NCBI GenBank assembly: GCA_027563935.2
Contig: CM050449.1
Span: 42,072,507 to 42,136,506 of the forward strand
Direction: 5' to 3'
DNA: 64,000 nt
Source of the DNA: Costus lasius
Taxonomy: Eukaryota > Streptophyta > Magnoliopsida > Zingiberales > Costaceae
Of this stretch, positions 34,820 to 47,865 are shown in pieces. Positions within the stretch are counted from its first letter, which is position 1. Each line of letters begins with the position of its first letter. The position numbers were made by a program, and so were the translations under genes. The notes under the pieces are model-generated. The model did not search any database. It saw only the letters and a list, made by a program, of their open reading frames with translations, and was not told where the DNA came from.

Positions 34820-37800
34820 ATGAGCTTCAATGTGCGATCCCTACTGGAAAGGGAGAAGTTTGCTGGGCCGAACTTCTCTGACTGGTTCGGACACCTTAAG
34901 ATCGTTCTTAAGGCAGAGAGGAAACTGTATGTCCTCGAGACGGCTGTGCCGTCTCAACCCGCTGCGAACGCCGCAAGGGCGGTTCGTGATGCCTATGAAA
35001 AGCACGTCAATGATAGCATTGATGTCGCTTGCCTGATGCTAGCGTCTATGACGCCACCGCTGCAGCGTCAACATGAGGATATGTCGGCTATAGAGATCAT
35101 AGTGAACCTCAAGATGCTGTATGCTGCACAGGCGAGGACAGAACGCTATAATCTGACGAAGCTCTTCTTTCAGAGCAAACTGGCTGAAGGGAGCCCAGTG
35201 GGAGCTCACGTGCTCAAGATGATTGGGCACAAGGAGGCTCTGGAGAAACTGGGGCATACCATTAACCAGGAGCTTGCTGTAGACATAATTCTGCAGTCTC
35301 TTCCGCCTTCTTTTGATGCGTTCATCATTAACTTTAATATGAACAAAATCGATTGTACACCGGCAGAGCTGTTGAATATGCTCTTGACTACTGAGGAAAC
35401 TCTGAAGGGAAAGCCTTCAACCTCTGTCTTGATGGTTCCTTCAAGGAACAAGAAGAAGGGGAAGAAGGGCAAGGCCCCTGTCAAGAACTACAGTAAGGCT
35501 CTGAAACAGAAGGTGAAGCGGTCCAAGGACAACAGGTGTTTCCACTGTGGCCAGCTGGGTCACTGGAAAAAGGACTGTAAAGCGCTCCAAGGAGATAAGA
35601 GGGGAAGCATCGCTTCTGGCTCAGGTATTTACGTGACGGAAGTCATGATTTCATCTTCTTCTATATCATGGGTGTTGGACACTGCATGTGGAGTTCACAT
35701 TTGTTCAAATGTACAGGAACTCAAGAGAAGAAGGCAGGTGGGACAGCATGAGGTAGACCTACGCGTTGGAAAAGGGGCACGGGTTGCTGCTGTTGCTGTA
35801 GGAGACTATTTCATTTCTTTACCATCTGGCATTGTATTAGAATTAAACAATTGTTATTTTGTACCCAGTATTACCAAGAATATTATCTCCATTCCTGCTC
35901 TTGTTAGGAAGGGTTTTTCCTTTGAATGCAAGATTTCAAAGTGTATACTTTCTCTAGATAATATTGTGTATGCTACTGGTTCCATTAACAATGGGTTATT
36001 CATGTTGGACATGGAATGTTCTATACAAAACATTGATAATAAGAAAGCCAAGTATGCTGATGACAGCACCTTGCTATGGCATAGTCGTTTAGGCCATATT
36101 AACGAGAAGCGCATTAAGCGGTTGCATGATCATGGACTGCTGGGATCATTCTCCTATGAGGAGATTGATACATGCAAAGCTTGTTTAAAGGGTAAAATGA
36201 CGAAGTCACCTTTTCCTAATAAAGGTCAAAGGGCTTCAGGTTTACTTGACCTTATACACAGTGATGTGTGTGGGCCATTTAGTAAACATGCCAGAGGTGG
36301 CTATCAGTACTTCATTACCTTTACTGATGATTTCAGTAGGTATGGGTATGTCTATTTAATGAGACATAAAAGTGAATCTTTTGACAAGTTCAAAGAGTTC
36401 AAAAATGAAGTACAAAATCAGTTAGGCCGAAATATCAAGGCACTTCGTTCTGATCGAGGTGGTGAATACCTAAGTCATGCATTTACTGACTATCTGAAGG
36501 AGTGTGGGATTATCTCACAGCTCACTCCGCCAGGAACACCGCAATGGAATGGTGTGTCCGAAAGGAGAAATAGAACGTTACTTGATATGGTTCGTTCTAT
36601 GATGAGTCATGCTACTCTACCTTACTCCTTTTGGGGTTTTGCACTGGAAACAGCTGCAAAGGTACTAAACCGAGTGCCATCCAAGGCAGTTTCTAAGACG
36701 CCATATGAGTTATGGTATGGGAAACAGCCAAGCTTGACTTTTATCAGGATCTGGGGTTGCGAGGCTTATGTCAAAAAGCTCGCCTCTGGGAAACTGGAGA
36801 GCAGATCTGAGAAATGTATATTTGTCGGTTATCCTAAGGAAACTAAGGGTTATTATTTCTACGATCCCAAAGAGAACAAAGTATTTGTTGCTCGGACGGC
36901 CATATTTCTTGAGAAGGAGTTTCTTCTGCAAGAGGCCAGTGGGAGAGAAATAAAGCTGGATGAGAATCCAGAGGAAGGGCAAAGTAGTCAAGCACAGTTG
37001 GATGAGCCTGAGCCGGTAGATCAGGTTACTCAGCAACCTGAGGCTCAAATATCACGGGAACCGCGAAGATCGGGAAGGATCCGTCGTCAGCCTGAGCGCT
37101 ATGACGGAGTCTACATCATTGATAATGATGAACCCCTTACTTATGCGGATGCGGTCAGTGGACCGGAGTCAGGTAGATGGCTTGATGCTATGCGAGCCGA
37201 GATGGACTCCAAGTCAGATAACCAAGTCTGGGATTTGGTTGATCCGCCTCCGGGAGTAATCCCTATAGGCTGTAAATGGATCTTCAAGAAGAAGATTGAC
37301 ATGGATGGTAACGTGGTTACCTATAAAGGCAGGCTAGTTGCGAAAGGTTTCAAACAAATCTACGGGATAGATTACGATGAAACTTTCTCACCTGTAGCCA
37401 TGTTTAAGTCTATTCGGATTCTTTTCGCGATAGCTGCATATTACGATTATGAGATCTGGCAGATGGATGTGAAGACAGCTTTCCTTAATGGAAATCTGGA
37501 CGAGGATGTGTATATGACAACCTGAGGGTTTCACTAATCCATCAGATCGTCATAAAATATGCAAGTTAAAGAAGTCCATTTATGGACTGAAACAAGCATC
37601 TAGAAGCTGGAATATTCGTTTTGATGAATCAATCTCTGAGTTTGGTTTCATCAAGAACGAAGATGACCCGTGTGTATATAAGAGGTTTAGTGGGAGCGTG
37701 ATTACTTTCCTAGTCCTCTACGTCGATGATATCTTAATCATTGGAAATGATATTCCTGAACTGCATGTTGTTAAAGCATGGTTAGGAAAATGTTTCCAGA

Positions 37801-38702
37801 TGAAAGATCTAGGAGAAGCAGCCTATGTGTTAGGTGTGAAGATCTACAGGGATAGATCTAAGAGGCTTCTCGGGCTGTGCCAGAGTACTTACATCGATAA
37901 AGTCCTGGAGAGATTCCATTTAGAGAATTCTAAAAGAGGATATCTTCCAGTCAGACATGGTCTGAATCTTTCGAAGAGTCAGTGTCCACAAACACAGACT
38001 GAGAAAGATGAAATGGACAATACGCCTTATGCTTCGGCTATTGGGTCCATTATGTATGCGATGTTGTGTACTCGCCCAGACGTCGCTTACGGGTTAAGCG
38101 TGACCAGTCGGTTCCAAAGTAATCCAGGTATGGCGCACTGGATTGCGGTCAAGAACATTTTAAAATATCTGCGGAGGACCAAAGATATGTTCTTGATATA
38201 TGGTGGTCAGGAAGAACTCAGTATTGAAGGATATACTGACGCTTCGTTCCAGTCGGACCAGGATGATTTCCGATCGCAATCAGGCTATGTTTTTAGCTTG
38301 AATGGTGGAGCAGTGGTGTGGAAAAGTTTCAAACAGTCAACTGTTGCTGATTCCACAACAGAAGCCGAGTATGTTGCAGCCTCGGAAGCATCCAAGGAGG
38401 CAGTGTGGATTCGTAAGTTCGTGAGAGAACTTGGTGTTGTTCCTTCGAGTGCAGATCCTTTGGTTATCTTCTGTGATAACACTGGAGCCATTGCACAAGC
38501 AAAGGAACCACGGTCGCACCAGAAGTCCAAGCACATACAGAGACGGTTTCACTTGATCCGGGAGATCATTGATCGAGGCGAGATCAAAATCTGCAAGGTT
38601 CATACAGATGACAATCTGGCAGACCCGCTTACCAAGCCTCTGGCGCAGCAGAAGCATGAGAAGCACTGTAATAATATGGGTTTGAGGTTTCTCAACCATT
38701 AG
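34820..38702 (+). pseudogene. gag-pol: F unit 2 gag-pol, same frameshift
   Basis: Open from 34820 to 37525, then the shared two-base loss and TGA, then the remainder of reverse transcriptase and RNase H to 38702 in the other frame. The one private change that I see is T at 35103 (C in units 1 and 3), turning Ala to Val in gag. Otherwise it is the same protein as unit 1. Confidence 0.93.
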
Positions 38703-38709
38703 ATTAAGT

Positions 38710-38722
38710 GCAAGTGGGAGAT
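38710..38722 (+). other. Polypurine tract (F unit 2)
   Basis: GCAAGTGGGAGAT before LTR 3. Confidence 0.9.
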
Positions 38723-40449
38723 TGTTGGAGTATGCCCTTAAGGCTAATGTTTGAGGCCTTGGGATTGTAACAGTATCATGTAATAAACTCTTAAGTTTAT
38801 AAAGGCATGGTTGTTATTCAGATTGTTACCTTGTCTGCTGTAATAAGTGTACTTCTGATTAATGTCTCAAAGCTGTTCAGCTAGGCTGACATGCAGTAAT
38901 GTCCTTAGTCGAGATATCTTGGTGAAATTGAGACAGCCCTGATATGATTGAGACTAATGTGAGTTCTAATCTTGTAGGATGCTTCGAGCATGGAATAAGA
39001 TGTAGACTCATGGGTACATTGGATGTACTAGACAGACCCTACTAGGATATTCGGTTGCTTGTCACAATGTGAATAATCCTTGTATGCTACAAGTGGCACA
39101 TGTCCTTTGACTTGAGATCACTTGTGTTTCTAAATGATGAATGTCATTGTTTTGAGGTAATTCAATATCATCTGAAATATAATGATTATAGACTATCTTG
39201 GATGATGATCAAGAGTCAGGTTAGGACACTAGTGATAGATACAGGATTGCCGTCTCCTTGTTTAAGGAGTGTGATGTTCTAGGGCCCCCCTATATGAGAT
39301 GATTGAGAAAGTGTATGGCCATACCCAGATGACAGTGATCATCTGATCTAATCATGCTCATCGTATTGGAGTTACAGGCTTGACGTGCTTGTCCAATAAG
39401 AACATCCAGTGGCAAAGGAAACATGTATGCCTTGTGAAGAAGATTCACACTTGTGCTGTGATTTGGGAGTAGTCTTGGAAGACTCTTTCCTTTATATCGG
39501 GAGACAGTGATGTGTTGCTAGATACCCCTCACTGATCGTGATAACGTAAGTTGTCGTTACCGACATTTAAAGGAAACCCTTAGGGTCGCACAATTTGGTG
39601 ATATGGCTTACTTGAGTCAGATCGTGTGGACTGGATTGTTTTGATTCAGTTTAAAGGAGTTTAAACTCTGATTGTAAGTGAGATCCAGTCTGATCATGTT
39701 TGATTGATTAGGGCTTGAGATCGGTAAGCTTCGATCGAGAGTGTGGATGCTAGATCGATGAGATCAAGGGCATCAAAAGATGAACGGTCAGATTTTGAAC
39801 CTTAGGGTTTATTTTGGTCTGGACCAATTCTTGGGCTGATTTGGTTTGGTCTTGGTTTGATTTGGTCATTGAACCAAAGTCAATTGAACCGGTTCCTTTT
39901 GGTGAACGCATGGTTCAATGTGATGGGCGTTTTGTGTAGTTCACTAAGTGTGAACGTATGGAGTGAAGACTTACCTTATTGGGAAGCCTCAACGCCAAAA
40001 CGCCTTGAGACCAAGAAAAACGTCGAGATCCTTCAAGGCTTCGTGCATGCGAAGAGAGCTTGGGAGTGTATCTCATCGCCGAAAGCAAGAAGGATTTTTG
40101 AAAAGCCAAGAAGACACAAAACTCTCCTTCATTCGATCAAGGACCTTTGAAGCCCTTTGCTAGCACAAAGGACGACAAGGAGTAGGCCAACTTCATCTTG
40201 TGTGTGGCACACTTTGGAGGAGAACCCTATCGTTTTCTTGCTTCCAAGCCGAGTCCAATCTAATGGCCATGGTATGATTCTTGCTTCATGATTGCAATCA
40301 TTTCGTTTTAGTTGATCATATATCATGCATGCCGATCTCTTGAAACCCTTGCTTCCGCTTAAAACCAAAGATGCGCCATCCATAGGGTTTCGCCCCCCTC
40401 TTGAAAGGGGTTTTATCCGCTTGCGCTCCCCCTTGAAGGGGACCCAACA
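38723..40449 (+). repeat. F LTR 3, shared by units 2 and 3
   Basis: 1727 bp. I see no difference from LTR 2. Confidence 0.95.
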
Positions 40450-42230
40450 ATTGGTATCAGAGCGGGTAATATGCATGTTGTTATGATTGCTTAAGCTTTT
40501 GTGATCCTTGTTTGCAATGATATGCTTAGTTCTAACCGACATGCGAGAGTTACATGTTAAGTTTGCATATCCGAAACTTGATGTATGTCTCCTTGGCGCA
40601 TGCTTAAGTTTCCATGCAAGTTTTTCTTGTTGCGCATGTGTTGGCGCTTGTGTAGTTTTTCTTACAAAACAAAAGGAACTTGCGCGCCTATCTAGATCTA
40701 AGGCCATACTATAAACCCTTAGATGGGTTGATGGGGTTGAAGTCACCTCTAGGTTAGATCCAATAGTCTGATCAGACCATCTGACAGCCTAGATAGATCG
40801 ACCAGATGGCACCTGTGCGCAAGCACGAGGTGGCCATAGGTTGATTGCATCTCAGGCGTGTAGCGAGGTCTGGTTGAGACAACTAGTAAACACACATGAG
40901 TTAGGCCCGGGGTCACACCCGCTTGCCAGAACTTATGAGGGTTGTTCAGCCCTTGGCGCATGCATGGTTGACCATTAGGTCAACTCGAGTCAGTTAGGAC
41001 TTGGTGCATGCAAGGGCACTGGATCTGACTAGTTGGATGAGTGGATCCCTATCAATGGACCATTGTAAGGTTGTAGGGCACATAAGGAAATTAAAATTGA
41101 TACCATGGGGTTTTCAAAATTTAATTTCATGAATGGATCACATGTTGATTTGATACTATATGCTTGTTTATTTAATCTTATGTGGGTTGCCCTAATGTGT
41201 GCTGTGCTGGGGCCTGCGTGCCTGGTTAATTATAAGTTAATATTATTTTGTGATCTGCGAATCACATTTGTAATTAATTTATTGTATATTTGACCTGCGA
41301 GTCAAACTTGTCTAGGTAGATCAAAATGTATTTTGATTAGACAAGAGCACAAAGGCACACATCCAAGAGGGGCATTCAGCTGGTGGCGCACCTAAGGTGC
41401 TCTTGGCGCTAGGGCCCTGGGTAGGACCAGATGAGATGCAAAAGGAGCTCAAGTGAAGACTTAAGTAAAATTAAGGTCTTACTTAGGGTTCATGGGCTTT
41501 TACCACATAAGATCAGCATGCTTTCTATTTATTGCTTTTATAATTAGAAATGCATGAGTTTATCTTCTGCTATCACCATAGGACTTGCATGATAGTCAAG
41601 AAGATAAAAGACCGGTAAAATCCAACGCTAAAATATCAAGCTCGTAAGCCTTCTGACGCGAAACCTCACCGTTCTGACTATCGTTGGAGCCGTGTTGTAC
41701 CCACTCAGTGGGCACGTCCATCTATCTTCAGACGATGCGGGATTACACCTGCGTGTTACAGAGAAGGGATTTATCGCTTCTCGTTGCTCAGCATAGCACG
41801 TGGTGGTCCAGGGAGTAGGTCGGGTCAGCTTGACCATGTAGGCTACATATGTGGCGCATATGGTAGCACATGGAGGCAGCCATCTGTGGGATCAGAGACT
41901 TTGTTGTACCAACTCAGTTGGCACAGTCTGCTGGATTGCCCAGATGAAGGGGAATCGCACGGGTTGGCGATTGGCTGGGACAGCCTACCAGAAATTAGTG
42001 CTTGTCCTCTCTGTGCATCTTATCTCGCCTGAGCGGGATGCAGAGACCAAGTATGAAATCTGGATCCCATCTCACTAAAAGAGTGTTACTCTTTCGGACT
42101 GTTTTACTGGATTTTTCAGTCAGATAAAATAGTGAGAAAAGAATCTTTCTTAAGTCCTGGATTGATTCTGAACATTGATACTGACCTTGCTGTTCTTGCA
42201 TTGTTGTAGATTCCTGCAGCAACGAACACC
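40450..42230 (+). other. F unit 3 leader
   Basis: Same as units 1 and 2 apart from private bases at 40530 (T, A in the others) and 41735 (A, G in the others). The candidate acceptor ends at 42209. Confidence 0.55.
40452..40463 (+). other. Primer binding site (F unit 3)
   Basis: TGGTATCAGAGC after LTR 3. Confidence 0.95.
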
Positions 42231-45200
42231 ATGAGCTTCAATGTGCGATCCCTACTGGAAAGGGAGAAGTTTGCTGGGCCGAACTTCTCTGACTGGTTCG
42301 GACACCTTAAGATCGTTCTTAAGGCAGAGAGGAAACTGTATGTCCTCGAGACGGCTGTGCCGTCTCAACCCGCTGCGAACGCCGCAAGGGCGGTTCGTGA
42401 TGCCTATGAAAAGCACGTCAATGATAGCATTGATGTCGCTTGCCTGATGCTAGCGTCTATGACGCCACCGCTGCAGCGTCAACATGAGGATATGTCGGCT
42501 ATAGAGATCATAGCGAACCTCAAGATGCTGTATGCTGCACAGGCGAGGACATAACGCTATAATCTGACGAAGCTCTTCTTTCAGAGCAAACTGGCTGAAG
42601 GGAGCCCAGTGGGAGCTCACGTGCTCAAGATGATTGGGCACAAGGAGGCTCTGGAGAAACTGGGGCATACCATTAACCAGGAGCTTGCTGTAGACATAAT
42701 TCTGCAGTCTCTTCCGCCTTCTTTTGATGCGTTCATCATTAACTTTAATATGAACAAAATCGATTGTACACCGGCAGAGCTGTTGAATATGCTCTTGACT
42801 ACTGAGGAAACTCTGAAGGGAAAGCCTTCAACCTCTGTCTTGATGGTTCCTTCAAGGAACAAGAAGAAGGGGAAGAAGGGCAAGGCCCCTGTCAAGAACT
42901 ACAGTAAGGCTCTGAAACAGAAGGTGAAGCGGTCCAAGGACAACAGGTGTTTCCACTGTGGCCAGCTGGGTCACTGGAAAAAGGACTGTAAAGCGCTCCA
43001 AGGAGATAAGAGGGGAAGCATCGCTTCTGGCTCAGGTATTTACGTGACGGAAGTCATGATTTCATCTTCTTCTATATCATGGGTGTTGGACACTGCATGT
43101 GGAGTTCACATTTGTTCAAATGTACAGGAACTCAAGAGAAGAAGGCAGGTGGGACAGCATGAGGTAGACCTACGCGTTGGAAAAGGGGCACGGGTTGCTG
43201 CTGTTGCTGTAGGAGACTATTTCATTTCTTTACCATCTGGCATTGTATTAGAATTAAACAATTGTTATTTTGTACCCAGTATTACCAAGAATATTATCTC
43301 CATTCCTGCTCTTGTTAGGAAGGGTTTTTCCTTTGAATGCAAGATTTCAAAGTGTATACTTTCTCTAGATAATATTGTGTATGCTACTGGTTCCATTAAC
43401 AATGGGTTATTCATGTTGGACATGGAATGTTCTATACAAAACATTGATAATAAGAAAGCCAAGTATGCTGATGACAGCACCTTGCTATGGCATAGTCGTT
43501 TAGGCCATATTAACGAGAAGCGCATTAAGCGGTTGCATGATCATGGACTGCTGGGATCATTCTCCTATGAGGAGATTGATACATGCAAAGCTTGTTTAAA
43601 GGGTAAAATGACGAAGTCACCTTTTCCTAATAAAGGTCAAAGGGCTTCAGGTTTACTTGACCTTATACACAGTGATGTGTGTGGGCCATTTAGTAAACAT
43701 GCCAGAGGTGGCTATCAGTACTTCATTACCTTTACTGATGATTTCAGTAGGTATGGGTATGTCTATTTAATGAGACATAAAAGTGAATCTTTTGACAAGT
43801 TCAAAGAGTTCAAAAATGAAGTACAAAATCAGTTAGGCCGAAATATCAAGGCACTTCGTTCTGATCGAGGTGGTGAATACCTAAGTCATGCATTTACTGA
43901 CTATCTGAAGGAGTGTGGGATTATCTCACAGCTCACTCCGCCAGGAACACCGCAATGGAATGGTGTGTCCGAAAGGAGAAATAGAACGTTACTTGATATG
44001 GTTCGTTCTATGATGAGTCATGCTACTCTACCTTACTCCTTTTGGGGTTTTGCACTGGAAACAGCTGCAAAGGTACTAAACCGAGTGCCATCCAAGGCAG
44101 TTTCTAAGACGCCATATGAGTTATGGTATGGGAAACAGCCAAGCTTGACTTTTATCAGGATCTGGGGTTGCGAGGCTTATGTCAAAAAGCTCGCCTCTGG
44201 GAAACTGGAGAGCAGATCTGAGAAATGTATATTTGTCGGTTATCCTAAGGAAACTAAGGGTTATTATTTCTACGATCCCAAAGAGAACAAAGTATTTGTT
44301 GCTCGGACGGCCATATTTCTTGAGAAGGAGTTTCTTCTGCAAGAGGCCAGTGGGAGAGAAATAAAGCTGGATGAGAATCCAGAGGAAGGGCAAAGTAGTC
44401 AAGCACAGTTGGATGAGCCTGAGCCGGTAGATCAGGTTACTCAGCAACCTGAGGCTCAAATATCACGGGAACCGCGAAGATCGGGAAGGATCCGTCGTCA
44501 GCCTGAGCGCTATGACGGAGTCTACATCATTGATAATGATGAACCCCTTACTTATGCGGATGCGGTCAGTGGACCGGAGTCAGGTAGATGGCTTGATGCT
44601 ATGCGAGCCGAGATGGACTCCAAGTCAGATAACCAAGTCTGGGATTTGGTTGATCCGCCTCCGGGAGTAATCCCTATAGGCTGTAAATGGATCTTCAAGA
44701 AGAAGATTGACATGGATGGTAACGTGGTTACCTATAAAGGCAGGCTAGTTGCGAAAGGTTTCAAACAAATCTACGGGATAGATTACGATGAAACTTTCTC
44801 ACCTGTAGCCATGTTTAAGTCTATTCGGATTCTTTTCGCGATAGCTGCATATTACGATTATGAGATCTGGCAGATGGATGTGAAGACAGCTTTCCTTAAT
44901 GGAAATCTGGACGAGGATGTGTATATGACAACCTGAGGGTTTCACTAATCCATCAGATCGTCATAAAATATGCAAGTTAAAGAAGTCCATTTATGGACTG
45001 AAACAAGCATCTAGAAGCTGGAATATTCGTTTTGATGAATCAATCTCTGAGTTTGGTTTCATCAAGAACGAAGATGACCCGTGTGTATATAAGAGGTTTA
45101 GTGGGAGCGTGATTACTTTCCTAGTCCTCTACGTCGATGATATCTTAATCATTGGAAATGATATTCCTGAACTGCATGTTGTTAAAGCATGGTTAGGAAA

Positions 45201-46113
45201 ATGTTTCCAGATGAAAGATCTAGGAGAAGCAGCCTATGTGTTAGGTGTGAAGATCTACAGGGATAGATCTAAGAGGCTTCTCGGGCTGTGCCAGAGTACT
45301 TACATCGATAAAGTCCTGGAGAGATTCCATTTAGAGAATTCTAAAAGAGGATATCTTCCAGTCAGACATGGTCTGAATCTTTCGAAGAGTCAGTGTCCAC
45401 AAACACAGACTGAGAAAGATGAAATGGACAATACGCCTTATGCTTCGGCTATTGGGTCCATTATGTATGCGATGTTGTGTACTCGCCCAGACGTCGCTTA
45501 CGGGTTAAGCGTGACCAGTCGGTTCCAAAGTAATCCAGGTATGGCGCACTGGATTGCGGTCAAGAACATTTTAAAATATCTGCGGAGGACCAAAGATATG
45601 TTCTTGATATATGGTGGTCAGGAAGAACTCAGTATTGAAGGATATACTGACGCTTCGTTCCAGTCGGACCAGGATGATTTCCGATCGCAATCAGGCTATG
45701 TTTTTAGCTTGAATGGTGGAGCAGTGGTGTGGAAAAGTTTCAAACAGTCAACTGTTGCTGATTCCACAACAGAAGCCGAGTATGTTGCAGCCTCGGAAGC
45801 ATCCAAGGAGGCAGTGTGGATTCGTAAGTTCGTGAGAGAACTTGGTGTTGTTCCTTCGAGTGCAGATCCTTTGGTTATCTTCTGTGATAACACTGGAGCC
45901 ATTGCACAAGCAAAGGAACCACGGTCGCACCAGAAGTCCAAGCACATACAGAGACGGTTTCACTTGATCCGGGAGATCATTGATCGAGGCGAGATCAAAA
46001 TCTGCAAGGTTCATACAGATGACAATCTGGCAGACCCGCTTACCAAGCCTCTGGCGCAGCAGAAGCATGAGAAGCACTGTAATAATATGGGTTTGAGGTT
46101 TCTCAACCATTAG
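42231..46113 (+). pseudogene. gag-pol: F unit 3 gag-pol, frameshift plus a gag stop
   Basis: Has the shared frameshift (TGA ending at 44936). In addition a private G-to-T change makes TAA at 42552-42554 inside gag, about codon 108. The remainder of gag, protease, integrase and the RT start is open from there to 44936, and the RT end with RNase H to 46113. It is the most damaged of the three units. Confidence 0.93.
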
Positions 46114-46120
46114 ATTAAGT

Positions 46121-46133
46121 GCAAGTGGGAGAT
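46121..46133 (+). other. Polypurine tract (F unit 3)
   Basis: GCAAGTGGGAGAT before LTR 4. Confidence 0.9.
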
Positions 46134-47860
46134 TGTTGGAGTATGCCCTTAAGGCTAATGTTTGAGGCCTTGGGATTGTAACAGTATCATGTAATAAACT
46201 CTTAAGTTTATAAAGGCATGGTTGTTATTCAGATTGTTACCTTGTCTGCTGTAATAAGTGTACTTCTGATTAATGTCTCAAAGCTGTTCAGCTAGGCTGA
46301 CATGCAGTAATGTCCTTAGTCGAGATATCTTGGTGAACTTGAGACAGCCCTGATATGATTGAGACTAATATGAGTTCTAATCTTGTAGGATGCTTCGAGC
46401 ATGGAATAAGATGTAGACTCATGGGTACATTGGATGTACTGGACAGACCCTACTAGGATATTCGGTTGCTTGTCACAATGTGAATAATCCTTGTATGCTA
46501 CAAGTGGCACATGTCCTTTGACTTGAGATCACTTGTGTTTCTAAATGATGAATGTCATTGTTTTGAGGTAGTTCAATATCATCTGAAATATAATGATTAT
46601 AGACTATCTTGGATGATGATCAAGAGTCAGGTTAGGACACTAGTGATAGATACAGGATTGCCGTCTCCTTGTTTAAGGAGTGTGATGTTCTAGGGCCCCC
46701 CTATATGAGATGATTGAGAAAGTGTATGGCCATACCCAGATGACAGTGATCATCTGATCTAATCATGCTCATCGTATTGGAGTTACAGGCTTGACATGCT
46801 TGTCCAATAAGAACATCCAGTGGCAAAGGAAACATGTATGCCTTGTGAAGAAGATTCACACTTGTGCTGTGATTTGGGAGTAGTCTTGGAAGACTCTTTC
46901 CTTTATATCGGGAGACAGTGATGTGTTGCTAGATACCCCTCACTGATCGTGATAACGTAAGTTGTCGTTACCGACATTTAAAGGAAACCCTTAGGGTCGC
47001 ACAATTTGGTGATATGGCTTACTTGAGTCAGATCGTGTGGACTGGATTGTTTTGATTCAGTTTAAAGGAGTTTAAACTCTGATTGTAAGTGAGATCCAGT
47101 CTGATCATGTTTGATTGATTAGGGCTTGAGATCGGTAAGCTTCGATCGAGAGTGTGGATGCTAGATCGATGAGATCAAGGGCATCAAAAGATGAACAGTC
47201 AGATTTTGAACCTTAGGGTTTATTTTGGTCTGGACCAATTCTTGGGCTGATTTGGTTTGGTCTTGGTTTGATTTGGTCATTGAACCAAAGTCAATTGAAC
47301 CGGTTCCTTTTGGTGAACGCATGGTTCAATGTGATGGGCGTTTTGTGTAGTTCACTAAGTGTGAACGTATGGAGTGAAGACTTACCTTATTGGGAAGCCT
47401 CAACGCCAAAACGCCTTGAGACCAAGAAAAACATCGAGATCCTTCAAGGCTTCGTGCATGCGAAGAGAGCTTGGGAGTGTATCTCATCGCCGAGAGCAAG
47501 AAGGATTTTCGAAAAGCCAAGAAGACACAAAACTCTCCTTCATTCGATCAAGGACCTTTGAAGCCCTTTGCTAGCACAAAGGACGACAAGGAGTAGGCCA
47601 ACTTCATCTTGTGTGTGGCACACTTTGGAGGAGAACCCTATCGTTTTCTTGCTTCCTAGCCGAGTCCAATCTAATGGCCATGGTATGATTCTTGCTTCAT
47701 GATTGCAATCATTTCGTTTTAGTTGATCATATATCATGCATGCCGATCTCTTGAAACCCTTGCTTCCGCTTAAAACCAAAGATGCGCCATCCATAGGGTT
47801 TCGCCCCCCTCTTGAAAGGGGTTTTATCCGCTTGCGCTCCCCCTTGAAGGGGACCCAACA
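46134..47860 (+). repeat. F LTR 4, the divergent 3' LTR
   Basis: 1727 bp, same ends as LTRs 1-3. It differs from them at about ten sites, the first near base 205 of the LTR (GAACTTGAG against GAAATTGAG), then scattered to near the end (for example TTCCTAGCC against TTCCAAGCC). The first 200 bases are identical in all four. Confidence 0.95.
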
Positions 47861-47865
47861 CTGGA
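47861..47865 (+). repeat. Right target-site duplication of array F
   Basis: CTGGA, identical to 23895-23899. Confidence 0.95.

Larger units (their letters stand above)
23900..47860 (+). mobile_element. F: tandem array of three family A elements sharing four LTRs
   Basis: LTRs at 23900-25626, 31312-33038, 38723-40449 and 46134-47860 (1727 bp each) separate three bodies. The repeat period is 7411-7412 bp. Only one duplication (CTGGA) flanks the whole 23,961-bp array, and no duplications flank the inner LTRs. All three bodies share the frameshift near 30105, 37516 and 44927. They differ at only a handful of sites. LTRs one to three are nearly identical, while LTR four differs from them at about ten sites. 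Confidence 0.92.
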
